The translations under genes were made by a program, and so were the position numbers. From contig SFGZ01000013.1 of assembly GCA_004557505.1 (NCBI GenBank), forward strand, positions 1 through 42,595: a stretch of DNA of 42,595 nt, written 5' to 3'. The stretch's first letter is position 1. Every line of letters starts with the position of its first letter. The notes beneath the pieces were generated by a model. It saw only the letters and a list, made by a program, of their open reading frames with translations. It did no database searches and was not told the DNA's origin. Source of the DNA: Coriobacteriaceae bacterium (lineage in GTDB: Bacteria > Actinomycetota > Coriobacteriia > Coriobacteriales > Atopobiaceae). Shown piece after piece: positions 6,481 through 13,848 of this stretch.

Positions 6481-6713
6481 GCGAGACATTTGACGCAATG
6501 CACGCTCGCGAGATGGCCGTTGAGACGGTCGCTGATGCAGGGGCGTACATCATGGCGCACGCTGAGGACTTCGTGGCGCGCGCAGAGTCCGACGAGCTTG
6601 TGCTTGAGGATGGATTTGAGCTGGTCGTGCATGTCAGGACGGTGCGCGAGCTGCCAACCATCACGGTCATGCGAGAAGTGATACTCCCGCCCCATGCGGA
6701 TGGAAGGGCATGA
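6477..6713 (+). CDS. Small acidic phage protein between terminase and portal
   Basis: A 78-aa protein whose GTG start (6477) overlaps the terL stop and whose TGA (6711-6713) overlaps the portal start, a tight arrangement that supports it being translated. It begins with an acidic helix (SETFDAMHAREMAVETVADAG) and ends with strands (LEDGFELVVHVRTVRELPTITVM). No family is recognised. Position suggests a head-assembly or packaging accessory. The overlaps at both ends are the main evidence. Confidence 0.65.
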   Translation: MSETFDAMHAREMAVETVADAGAYIMAHAEDFVARAESDELVLEDGFELVVHVRTVRELPTITVMREVILPPHADGRA

Positions 6714-8257
6714 TGCAGCAGACAAACCGATTCGACGGCGTGGACCCCGCCCGCCCGAGCGGCCCCGGAGTCCCCGACAGCCTCTCGCAGGTACTGGATG
6801 ACCTGTTCGACACGTGGGCGGCAGTCAACGCGAGAAACGCGCGGCTCACGCAGTACTACGAGATGCGCAACCCCATCAAGGACTTCGGTATCGCCATCCC
6901 GCCGACGCTCGACCACGTGGACGAGGTGGTCGGCTGGGCGCAGAAGGCCGTGGACGTGCGGGTCAACCGCTCGCGGTTCGACGGGTTCGTTTTCCGCGGC
7001 GAGTCAGACCCCACGCTCGACGCGCTGGTGACGCAGAACCGCCTGCGCCAGCTCGTGCGCATGGCCACGCGCTCGATGCTCACGCATGGGTGTTCCGCCA
7101 TCACCGTGATGCGCGGCGCTGCGGGACAGCCAGCCGCCAAGGTCCGCGCGTTCTCGGCCAACCAGTGCTGCATGCTCTGGGACAAGGACGCCGACCAGAT
7201 AGGCGCGGGAATCGTCCTCGCTGGCGTGGACAGGGAGGGCAACGCGAGCCGCTACGTCCTCCACCTGCCAGACCGCGTGACCGTCTTCGGGCGCGACCCG
7301 GACACGTGGGAGTGGCGCACGGCGTCGGACGAGCGCAACCCCGTGGGCGCGATGCTCATGGTGCCGCTCGTGAACGACGCCGACATAGACAAGCCGCTCG
7401 GCCACCCGGTGCTCACGCCGGAGCTGACATCCATCGTGGACAAGGCCGTGCGCGACGTGCTCCGCATGGACGTTGGGGCGGAGTTCTTCACGACGCCGCA
7501 GCGCTGGGCCACCGGCATCGCCGCCGACATCTTCTCGAAGCCGCTCGTTGGCGAGGACGGCAAGCCCGTCATCGACGAGCAGACCGGCGAGCCGGTGCTC
7601 GTGACCGACGAGGCCAAGAAGCTCCGCGCCTACCTAGGCTCGCTCTGGGCGTTCACCAAGGACGAGGACGGCGACACGCCGACCCTCGGGCAGTTCCCCG
7701 CAGGCGACGCGCAGAACTTCATCGCGACCTACGAGAACGACGCCCAAAGGTTCTCGGGCGCGTCTCTGGTCCCGCTCGCACAGCTCGGCGTGATGGGCAA
7801 CACCTACACCAGCTCTGACGCGCTCAGCGCAAGCAACGACCCGCTCATCCTCGACGTGCAGGGCATCAACGACGGCCTCAGGGACTCGCTCTGGCAGGTC
7901 GCGCGCCTCATGATGGCGGTGTCGCAGGGCGTCGCGCTCTCGGGCCTCACGGACGAGCAGAACGGCGTGATGGCGTCGTTCCGCGACCCGTCCATGCCGA
8001 CCCTCGCAAGCCGCGCGGACGCTTGGACGAAGCTCGCGTCCATCGACCAGGGCATCATCGGCACCCGCGTCTTCTACGAGGGCGTTGGGCTCGACCAGGC
8101 CACCATCGACCGGCTCATGCTCGCCAAGGAGGACACGGCGCAGGAGATCGCCTATCAACAGCTGTTCAAGGAGAACGCATATCGGCAGGTGTTCTCTGGC
8201 ACCACGCAGAGCCAGCCAACCGCCGCCGCAGAGACGATGGAAGATGAAGGCGAGTAG
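6710..8257 (+). CDS. Phage portal protein (SPP1 gp6-like)
   Basis: A 515-aa protein that should form the dodecameric portal at the head vertex. It follows terL and precedes a MuF-like gene, the standard order. Features consistent with SPP1-type portals: an N-terminal helical wing (LSQVLDDLFDTWAAVNARNARLTQYYEMRN), a central core with DVRVNRSRFDGFVF, and a long helical stem/crown region with GNTYTSSDALSASNDPLI followed by helices containing DSLWQVARLMM. The extreme C-terminus is acidic and Gln/Thr-rich. The start is ATG 6710 or ATG 6713. Confidence 0.9.
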   Translation: MMQQTNRFDGVDPARPSGPGVPDSLSQVLDDLFDTWAAVNARNARLTQYYEMRNPIKDFGIAIPPTLDHVDEVVGWAQKAVDVRVNRSRFDGFVFRGESDPTLDALVTQNRLRQLVRMATRSMLTHGCSAITVMRGAAGQPAAKVRAFSANQCCMLWDKDADQIGAGIVLAGVDREGNASRYVLHLPDRVTVFGRDPDTWEWRTASDERNPVGAMLMVPLVNDADIDKPLGHPVLTPELTSIVDKAVRDVLRMDVGAEFFTTPQRWATGIAADIFSKPLVGEDGKPVIDEQTGEPVLVTDEAKKLRAYLGSLWAFTKDEDGDTPTLGQFPAGDAQNFIATYENDAQRFSGASLVPLAQLGVMGNTYTSSDALSASNDPLILDVQGINDGLRDSLWQVARLMMAVSQGVALSGLTDEQNGVMASFRDPSMPTLASRADAWTKLASIDQGIIGTRVFYEGVGLDQATIDRLMLAKEDTAQEIAYQQLFKENAYRQVFSGTTQSQPTAAAETMEDEGE

Positions 8258-8260
8258 CCC

Positions 8261-9133
8261 ATGGCCTATGTCATCCCCCGCGCCTACATTGACAATTTCG
8301 CGAACGCGACCGAGGCAATCAGCGCCGCCAACAAGCAGGCGCTCGAGAAGGCGCTTTCTTCCATCGATCTTGCGGCCCCGAAAGCCGAGGATGCCATCGT
8401 CTACGCCATGCAGACCGTGTGCAACGGCGGCACGAAGCAGGCGGCATACCTCGCGAGGCAGTTCTACCTTGGCCTGCGGGGCATCATGGTCGGCAACGAC
8501 GACGGCTACGAGGGCGCGGAGGACACGGGATACGTCCCCGGCGCGACCGAGACCGCGACGCGGGGCATAGTGCGGTCGAACGCGTCCGACGCGATGATCG
8601 CAGCGCTTCAGTCCCGCGTGGGGTACGAGGTCAAGCGCGCAAGCGGGAGCACCATGTACGCATGCGGGCGCTCCGACCCGAGGAGGCCAAGGTTCGCGCG
8701 AATCCCGCGCCGCTCCAGGAGCTACGCCAACGGATGCCCGTTCTGCCAGATGCTCGCGTCGCGCGGGTTCGCCTACCTCAGCGAGATGAGCGCGGGCGGA
8801 CTCGACCCGAACCACTACCACGACGATTGCCACTGCCAGGTGGTCCCGTCGTGGGAGGAGTCCCCGCGCGTCGAGGGCTACGACAAGCACGACTACGACG
8901 AGGGCTACCAGAGGTACCTGGAACAGGACCACTCGAAGCACGAGGCGAAGCTCAAGGTGACCCGAAAGAACCGGTACAAGAACGGACGCCTAAAGGCGGG
9001 CTATCCGGGCCTTGGGGTCGACCAGCAGACGCCCATGACTTCTGCCGACAGGGCCGCGCAGCACGCCAAGAACGTAGCGTCGCAGCACGCGGGGTGGAAG
9101 GCCGCGTACGAGAAGAAGAAGCGGCGCGCATAG
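8261..9133 (+). CDS. MuF/VG15-like minor head protein
   Basis: A 290-aa protein starting 3 bases after the portal stop. The first ~120 residues are helical. Residues 159-192 hold the diagnostic segment CPFCQMLASRGFAY, then HYHDDCHCQVVP, a Cys/His cluster that in MuF-type minor capsid proteins builds a small, probably metal-bound, domain. The C-terminal ~90 residues are Lys/His/Tyr-rich and basic, likely DNA- or scaffold-facing. Proteins of this family are minor head components and in some phages are injected with DNA. The gene ends just before a terminator. It carries no recognised toxin domain. Confidence 0.85.
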   Translation: MAYVIPRAYIDNFANATEAISAANKQALEKALSSIDLAAPKAEDAIVYAMQTVCNGGTKQAAYLARQFYLGLRGIMVGNDDGYEGAEDTGYVPGATETATRGIVRSNASDAMIAALQSRVGYEVKRASGSTMYACGRSDPRRPRFARIPRRSRSYANGCPFCQMLASRGFAYLSEMSAGGLDPNHYHDDCHCQVVPSWEESPRVEGYDKHDYDEGYQRYLEQDHSKHEAKLKVTRKNRYKNGRLKAGYPGLGVDQQTPMTSADRAAQHAKNVASQHAGWKAAYEKKKRRA

Positions 9134-9152
9134 GCAGCGCCAAAAGCTGAAT

Positions 9153-9175
9153 CAGGCCACCGACGGGTGGCCTTT
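9153..9175 (+). terminator. Intrinsic terminator
   Basis: GGCCACC (9153-9159) pairs with GGTGGCC (9164-9170) around GACG, followed by five T. It separates the packaging/portal genes from scaffold and capsid, which therefore probably have their own promoter or depend on antitermination. Confidence 0.88.
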
Positions 9176-9267
9176 TTCATATCTCGCCGCCGTGGGCGAA
9201 ACACGGATGGACGACCGCCAAAGGCGGGATTCACGACGACCCCCATGCGGGGGAGATTGGAGCCGAA

Positions 9268-9768
9268 ATGGCCGAGGAGAATGGGACCCAGCAGCAGGAG
9301 ACGCCGAAGACGTTCACCCAGGACGAGGTGAACGAGCTCATGGGCAAGGTCCGCCGCGAGACGCGCGAGAAGTACGCCGACTACGACGACCTCGCGAAGA
9401 AGGCCAAGGCATACGACGATGCGCAGGAGGCCGCCAAGTCCGAGCTTGAGAAGGCTCAGGAAGCGGCGGCGGCTGCGAAGGCCGAGGCCGACGCGCTCAG
9501 GGCCGAGAAGGCCCACGCCCAGCTCGTTGCGAAGGTGTCCGCCGCCACCGGAGTCCCCGCGTCGCTCATCAGCGGCGAGGACGAGGGATCCATGACCGCC
9601 ACCGCCAGGGCCATCGCGGAGTTCGCCAAGGCGAGCTCGACGGCAGCTCCGGCAGACAAGGGTGGCGCAGCCAGCGGCTCCATGCGCATGTCCGACGAGA
9701 CCATCAGCAAGATGACGAACCCCAGCGACCGCGTGATGGCATACGCGCGCGGTTACGAGGGACAGTAG
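9268..9768 (+). CDS. Phage capsid scaffolding protein
   Basis: A 166-aa protein directly upstream of the major capsid gene. It begins MAEENGTQQQ and KTFTQDEVNELMGKVRRE, a pattern common in phage scaffolding proteins, and then forms one long Ala/Glu/Lys-rich coiled coil to about residue 85 (AYDDAQEAAKSELEKAQ and following). The C-terminus is a flexible Gly/Ser/Ala stretch ending in a small basic helix. Scaffold proteins guide prohead assembly and are then lost. Composition and place in the operon support the call. Confidence 0.9.
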   Translation: MAEENGTQQQETPKTFTQDEVNELMGKVRRETREKYADYDDLAKKAKAYDDAQEAAKSELEKAQEAAAAAKAEADALRAEKAHAQLVAKVSAATGVPASLISGEDEGSMTATARAIAEFAKASSTAAPADKGGAASGSMRMSDETISKMTNPSDRVMAYARGYEGQ

Positions 9769-9781
9769 AAAGGTAGACAGT

Positions 9782-10687
9782 ATGGCAGCACCCGCCAACC
9801 TCACCGACTCCGCAGCCATTAACTACGGACTCACCAGGGAGTTCATCGCGAACTTCAACCAGGACACCGACAACCTCATGCGCCTTCTCGGCATCGTGAC
9901 CCCGGAGCATGTCGGCGCGGGCTACACGCTCGCCCAGCACAAGGTTACCGGCAAGCTCAATGATGCCAAGGATGACAACGGCAGCTCCGGCTCCGCCTAC
10001 GTCGAGGGCGACCTCGTGTCCCTCTCCAAGTACACGATGGCCGAGACCACCATCGGCAAGGTCAAGATGCGCCCGTACCGCAAGGTCACGTCCGCTCAGG
10101 CCATCGCCGAGCATGGCGCCGTCCCCGCCGTCGTGCGCACGGACCAGAAGATGCTCGCCGACATCCGCGCGGACATCCTCTCCCAGTTCTTCGCGTTCCT
10201 CGGCACCGGCACCGGCACCGCCACCGGCAAGAACCTCCAGGCATGCCTCGCGTACATGGACGCCAAGCTTGAGGACACGCTGGAGACCAACAACGACAAC
10301 GGCGCGGCCTACAGCCTCGTGCATTTCGTCAACCGCGCCGACATCGCGGACTACCTCGCGGACGCCTCGGTCACCACGCAGACCGCCTACGGCATGACCT
10401 ACATCCAAAGCTTCCTCGGCGTCCAGAACGTCTTCGTCACCAACAAGGTCGCCGCCAAGGCCCCCATCGTGACCGCCAGCCAGAACCTGCACCTCTACGC
10501 GCCCGAGTTCGGCGAGCTTGCGCAGGCCGGGCTCTCCTACACGCAGAGCGACGGCGGGCTCATCGGCGTCAACCACAACGCCGTCTACGATCACGTGTCC
10601 GTCGAGACCAACGTGCTCACCGGCGCGACGCTCTTCGCCGAGGTCCCGGACTACATCGTCAAGGGCACCATCGCACCCGGTGCCTAG
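9782..10687 (+). CDS. Phage major capsid protein
   Basis: A 301-aa protein following the scaffold gene with a good GAAAGG site before ATG 9782. The sequence has the look of an HK97-fold capsid of this size class: an N-terminal segment AAINYGLTREFIANFNQD, an extended loop with GYTLAQHKVTGKL, central helix around LADIRADILSQFFAFLGTGTG, and a C-terminal half with VQNVFVTNKV and TNVLTGATLFAEVPDYI. Strong, regular codon use fits a highly expressed structural gene. The fold is inferred; position and size make the call secure. Confidence 0.9.
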   Translation: MAAPANLTDSAAINYGLTREFIANFNQDTDNLMRLLGIVTPEHVGAGYTLAQHKVTGKLNDAKDDNGSSGSAYVEGDLVSLSKYTMAETTIGKVKMRPYRKVTSAQAIAEHGAVPAVVRTDQKMLADIRADILSQFFAFLGTGTGTATGKNLQACLAYMDAKLEDTLETNNDNGAAYSLVHFVNRADIADYLADASVTTQTAYGMTYIQSFLGVQNVFVTNKVAAKAPIVTASQNLHLYAPEFGELAQAGLSYTQSDGGLIGVNHNAVYDHVSVETNVLTGATLFAEVPDYIVKGTIAPGA

Positions 10688-10699
10688 CAGGGAGGACGC

Positions 10700-10891
10700 A
10701 TGACCACGGCTAAAACGGCAAGGACGGCCACGAGCCGCAGGGCCACGACCGCAAAGGCCGTGGTCGTGTCGGCGTTCACCGGCCTCAAGGAGGACGGGCG
10801 CGTCTTCTGCCCCGGAGAGGTCTTCGAGGGCACCAAGGCGCGCGTCTCCGAGCTTCGCAAGGCCGGGTACCTCGCGGAGGAGGACGCATGA
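10700..10891 (+). CDS. Small basic head-associated protein
   Basis: A 63-aa protein between major capsid and connector. The first 20 residues are Thr/Ala/Arg/Lys-rich and probably disordered; the rest forms a compact unit with VFCPGEVFEGTKARVSELRKAGYLAEE, a pattern often found in small phage proteins just after the capsid gene. Its stop overlaps the start of the next gene by 4 bases (ATGA). Possible roles are capsid decoration or head completion; neither can be shown from the sequence. Confidence 0.72.
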   Translation: MTTAKTARTATSRRATTAKAVVVSAFTGLKEDGRVFCPGEVFEGTKARVSELRKAGYLAEEDA

Positions 10892-11292
10892 CCAGCTACG
10901 CGACGGTGGACGAGTACCGCACCGACACCGGGGACTCCGCGTCCGACGCGGCGCGCGTGGAGTCCATGCTCGCCCAGCAGAGCGCGAAGCTTCGGGCGCG
11001 CGCCGGAATCACGGCGTCGACGGCGCTTACCGAGGACCAGCTGCTCATGTGCCGCGCGCTCGTCACCGACGCGTGCCGCAAGGCGCTCGTGAAGCCGTCC
11101 GTGGACGCGTTCGGCGACCTCACGGGGCTCACGCAGGGGACGTTCTCCGCGAACGGCTTCTCGGGCTCGTTCCAGAACGCGAACGGATCCGGCGCGGCCT
11201 ACTTCGACAGGGACGCGCTCCGCGCCCTCATGCGCTCGCTAGGCACCACGCAGGGCGCAGGCACGGTCATCCCGTCGTACGGGAGGCTCTGA
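10888..11292 (+). CDS. Head-tail connector protein (adaptor)
   Basis: A 134-aa protein in the position of the gp6/gp15-type head-tail adaptor. It starts with the typical TVDEYRTDTG segment followed by helices (ARVESMLAQQSAKLRARAG, TEDQLLMCRALVTDACRKAL), then a glycine-rich tail with GLTQGTFSANGFSGSF, a pattern seen in connector proteins of Gram-positive siphophages. It should form the ring below the portal. It overlaps both neighbours by a few bases, as expected in a tightly coupled morphogenesis operon. Confidence 0.82.
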   Translation: MTSYATVDEYRTDTGDSASDAARVESMLAQQSAKLRARAGITASTALTEDQLLMCRALVTDACRKALVKPSVDAFGDLTGLTQGTFSANGFSGSFQNANGSGAAYFDRDALRALMRSLGTTQGAGTVIPSYGRL

Positions 11293-11660
11293 TGCTGGGT
11301 GAGACGGTGGCCGTCCTCACGCGTCGCAAGACCGGCGAGGACGAGATGGGCGAGCCGGTGTACGAATGGGACTCCGAGCGCGTCGAGAACGTGCTCGTGC
11401 GCCCATTCTCCGGCTCAGACCTCGCGGACTCGCTCAGGCCGGACGGCATCCGCGTCAGCTACTCGCTGGCGTTCCCCAAGGCGTGGACGGCAGGTAAGCT
11501 GCCCGGCTTCCTCACCCACCGCCGCGTGGCCCTCGTGGCGCGCGGGATGGACGAGCGCGACGCCGACGCCGCCTTGCGCGTGTCCGGAAGCCCAGACCGC
11601 ACCACACCGTGCCCAACAGCGTGGGACACCATCGCAGAAGTCGGGAGGGTCGATGGGTGA
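11292..11660 (+). CDS. Head closure/connector protein
   Basis: A 122-aa protein starting at ATG 11292, overlapping the stop of the adaptor. It is beta-rich with MLGETVAVLTRRKTGEDEMGEPVYEWDSERVENVLVRP-like alternation near the start, resembling the gp16-type head-closure (stopper) family in length and in carrying a modification of the pattern V...R...D..G.....W....V.nv.v.p. The product should plug or seal the connector before tail joining. The call rests mainly on order (adaptor, stopper, HK97 gp10-like, tail terminator). Confidence 0.75.
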   Translation: MLGETVAVLTRRKTGEDEMGEPVYEWDSERVENVLVRPFSGSDLADSLRPDGIRVSYSLAFPKAWTAGKLPGFLTHRRVALVARGMDERDADAALRVSGSPDRTTPCPTAWDTIAEVGRVDG

Positions 11661-11952
11661 CGCAAGCTTCAAGCCCGACCTCGCGGGAATACGCGAGGCG
11701 CTGTCGCAGCCAGGCGTGGTAGCGGCTCTGGATGCCGTGGCAAAGGGGATAGCGGCAAGCGCCAACTCTGCCGGTCTTGAGCGGATACGCAAGAAGTACC
11801 ACCACGGCAGCCCGCTCACGCATGCGCCGTATCGCAGCTACACGACCAAGGGCCACAAGTACGGCGTCGCGCTCGGAATCGTCACCACAAGCGGGAGGTT
11901 CGGCGAATGGGACGAGCGCGAGCACAAGACGCTGGAAAGCTTCAACCACTAG
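11653..11952 (+). CDS. HK97 gp10-like tail-completion protein
   Basis: A 99-aa protein from ATG 11653, overlapping the preceding gene by 8 bases. It has a helical first half with LAGIREALSQPGVVAAL and a basic second half, RIRKKYHHGSPLTHAPYRSYTTKGHKYGVALGIV, a pattern found in the short tail-completion/minor tail proteins at this operon position. It ends at TAG 11950-11952, 9 bases before the tail terminator gene. Function is assigned by synteny more than by motif. Confidence 0.72.
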   Translation: MGDASFKPDLAGIREALSQPGVVAALDAVAKGIAASANSAGLERIRKKYHHGSPLTHAPYRSYTTKGHKYGVALGIVTTSGRFGEWDEREHKTLESFNH

Positions 11953-11961
11953 GGGGCACCG

Positions 11962-12333
11962 ATGCTTAACGTCCAAGCTGACTTGCGGGCGAGGCTTGAG
12001 AGGGCGCTCGGGGTACCCGCCTACGTCAACGTCCCGGAGAAGCGCCCGAAGTCGTTCGTTGTCGTGAAGCGCAACGGCGGCCATCGACTCAACCGATACC
12101 AAGACAGCCCCGGCGTGGACGTCTACTCGTACGCGCCGACAGAGGCGCAGGCGGCGTCGCTTGCCATCAAGGCGTCCGGGTTCATGGACGCCCTGCAGCG
12201 TGACAGAGAGGCGTTCGTGTCCGGCTACGCGCTATGCGTCGAGGAGACCCTGCGCACGGACCCTGACGAATCGACTGACCCGCCGACGCCGCGCTGGTAC
12301 GGCTCGTACACACTCACAACCAACATTCGATAG
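11962..12333 (+). CDS. Tail terminator protein
   Basis: A 123-aa protein located immediately before the major tail protein, the canonical position of the tail terminator that caps the tail tube. The pattern fits: an N-terminal helix (VQADLRARLERALGVPAYVNVP), a strand FVVVKRNGG, the stretch DSPGVDVYSYAPTEAQAASLA, and a C-terminal strand with RWYGSYTLTTNI. It forms a hexameric ring in known relatives. The reading frame is complete and has a GGGGGC ribosome-binding site. Confidence 0.82.
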   Translation: MLNVQADLRARLERALGVPAYVNVPEKRPKSFVVVKRNGGHRLNRYQDSPGVDVYSYAPTEAQAASLAIKASGFMDALQRDREAFVSGYALCVEETLRTDPDESTDPPTPRWYGSYTLTTNIR

Positions 12334-12342
12334 GAGCTATAA

Positions 12343-12966
12343 ATGGAAGACCCTTCGACCGCCACACCTTCTGACCTCGACAACATCAACCCCGGCAACG
12401 TCACGACCGGCTCTCCTGTAGACGGCGCCGCGTGCTTCGTCAACTTCGACTTGACCACGGACGTTTCCGCGATCACCGCCGCCAACTACCTCGAGACGTT
12501 CAAGGCGAGCGGCAGCAAGTGGAAGAATCTCGGCGAGCTTTCCGAGAACGGCTACACGGAGTCCACGTCCACCACATCCAACAAGTTCAAGGGATGGCAC
12601 GGCGCACCGCTGCTGAACAAGGTCAGCGACGAGGAGGACACCTTCAAGACGGAGTTCGTCGAGGTCGACCGCGACACCGTCGCCCAGCTGCGCTATGGCG
12701 AGGCCAACGTCACGACTGACGAGGACGGCTCCATCAAGTCCATCACTCCGACGCGCGTCCCCACGCGCAGCGTGATCATGGCATTCGCCGAACTGCTTGA
12801 TAACGGGAGGCTCCGTCTCACCATCTTCCCGCGCGCGTCAATCGGGAGCATCGATGACGTGGCCCATCAGCAGGGCTCGCTGATCGCCTGCGGCATGACC
12901 TTCTCCGCCAGCAACGACGCAAAGGGACACCCGTACTACATCACGTACGCGAAGCCCGGCGCGTAG
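12343..12966 (+). CDS. Major tail (tube) protein
   Basis: A 207-aa beta-rich protein preceded by AGGAG at good spacing. Position between tail terminator and tail chaperones is diagnostic for the tube subunit. Visible features include an N-terminal region rich in Asp/Thr/Asn, the segment GYTESTSTTSNKFKGWHGAPLL, the loop DEDGSIKSITPTRV and a final strand GMTFSASNDAKGHPYYITYA, matching the common tail-tube pattern of siphophages. Followed by a strong hairpin at 13001-13025 that may raise its transcript level relative to downstream genes. Confidence 0.86.
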   Translation: MEDPSTATPSDLDNINPGNVTTGSPVDGAACFVNFDLTTDVSAITAANYLETFKASGSKWKNLGELSENGYTESTSTTSNKFKGWHGAPLLNKVSDEEDTFKTEFVEVDRDTVAQLRYGEANVTTDEDGSIKSITPTRVPTRSVIMAFAELLDNGRLRLTIFPRASIGSIDDVAHQQGSLIACGMTFSASNDAKGHPYYITYAKPGA

Positions 12967-13000
12967 CCACGGCGCGCCTGCACGCACGCATGGAACCATC

Positions 13001-13025
13001 GGCTCCGGGCCACGCGCCCGGAGCC
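13001..13025. terminator. 9-bp perfect hairpin after the major tail gene
   Basis: GGCTCCGGG (13001-13009) pairs exactly with CCCGGAGCC (13017-13025), loop of 7. No T-run follows, so it is probably an attenuator or an mRNA 3'-end stabiliser rather than a full terminator. Confidence 0.55.
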
Positions 13026-13045
13026 CTGACGTTGGGAGACGATGC

Positions 13046-13438
13046 ATGAGACCTGAGTACCTGAAGCAGATGAGCAGGGAAGAGCTCGACCAGTACGCCG
13101 CGATTGCGAACTACGACCTCGGGAAGGCGCGTTCCGTCGACGCCAAGGTGTCGGCGATCCAGGAGGCGCGCGAGCACGTCGCGACGGTGAGGGTGCTCGG
13201 CGGGCTTGAGGTCAGCATCCCGATCAGGCGGATGCACGACAAGCGGCTCTCCGACCTTCTGGGCAAGCGCGGGAAGCTGTCAGACGAGGACATCGAGACA
13301 CTGTTCGTCGGGCTTGTCGGGGACGACCAGGCCAAGGCCATCGAGGAGCGATGCACGGACGATGACGGCACCGTGGACGTGGACGCCTACTCGCTCGCAA
13401 TCGCGCAGGTCCTGCGTGCGCAGTCGGCAAAAAACTAG
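13046..13438 (+). CDS. Tail assembly chaperone, short form (gpG-like)
   Basis: A 130-aa protein between the major tail and tape measure genes, where siphophages encode tail assembly chaperones. It has an N-terminal helix RPEYLKQMSREELDQYAAI, a beta segment VRVLGGLEVSIPI, and a helical C-terminus ending SAKN at TAG 13436-13438. The last three sense codons, GCA AAA AAC, form a -1 slippery heptamer, and the next gene lies in the -1 frame, exactly as in lambda G/GT. Shifting ribosomes make a 267-aa fusion. It keeps the tape measure soluble and recruits tail-tube subunits. Confidence 0.88.
   Translation: MRPEYLKQMSREELDQYAAIANYDLGKARSVDAKVSAIQEAREHVATVRVLGGLEVSIPIRRMHDKRLSDLLGKRGKLSDEDIETLFVGLVGDDQAKAIEERCTDDDGTVDVDAYSLAIAQVLRAQSAKN
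13429..13435 (+). promoter_or_regulatory. Programmed -1 frameshift site A AAA AAC
   Basis: The heptamer AAAAAAC lies in the correct phase (gcA AAA AAC tag) for X XXY YYZ slippage, directly before the zero-frame TAG. In the -1 frame translation continues without a stop from 13435 through the next reading frame. This is the expected mechanism for making the fused tail chaperone. Confidence 0.9.
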
Positions 13439-13848
13439 CTAGGCTCGCGCAGCTCGAGGAGGGGCGCATCGTCGGCGCGGTGAGGCGCGTTGACGGGCGG
13501 CTCTATGTGCGCGAGCTCAGGGCGGACTTCCGCCATTGGTACGGCGTCCGCTACGAGGACGTGGCGGCGGACGAGGCGATGGACCTCATCTACTGCCTGC
13601 CAAGCGGCTCCGCATACCTAGCCGCGCTCAACCCGCAATGGGCGTGGAGCGCGGAGCATGGGGCGATAGCGGACGTTTGCGACCTGCTGCTGAGGCATGA
13701 GCGCCTTTCCGCCACCGGAACCACTGAGGGGGCGCAGCGCGTGACGCGCCCGGGTGACGTGTACGAGCGCAGGAACGCGCTCGAAAAGGCGAAAAAGGCC
13801 AAGAAGAAGATGGAAACGACCAAGTGGGAGCTGGTGGACGATGGCTAA
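13435..13848 (+). CDS. Tail assembly chaperone, frameshift extension (gpT-like)
   Basis: The -1 frame continues for 137 codons after slippage, giving LARLAQLEEGRIVGAVRRVDGRL at the junction and ending at TAA 13846-13848. The extension has the feel of a gpT domain: RELRADFRHWYGVRYEDVAADEAMDLIYCLP, hydrophobic helices, and a Lys-rich end (EKAKKAKKKMETTKWELV). An internal GTG at 13480 exists, but no good ribosome-binding site is seen, and continuity across the slippery site makes fusion more likely than independent initiation. The tape measure ATG lies inside its last codons. Confidence 0.85.
   Translation, partial: LARLAQLEEGRIVGAVRRVDGRLYVRELRADFRHWYGVRYEDVAADEAMDLIYCLPSGSAYLAALNPQWAWSAEHGAIADVCDLLLRHERLSATGTTEGAQRVTRPGDVYERRNALEKAKKAKKKMETTKWELVDDG

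Noticed and set aside
8261..9133. MuF-linked toxin domain at the C-terminus of the minor head protein
   Set aside because: The C-terminal ~90 residues are basic and low in complexity with no nuclease, deaminase or ADP-ribosyltransferase signature.
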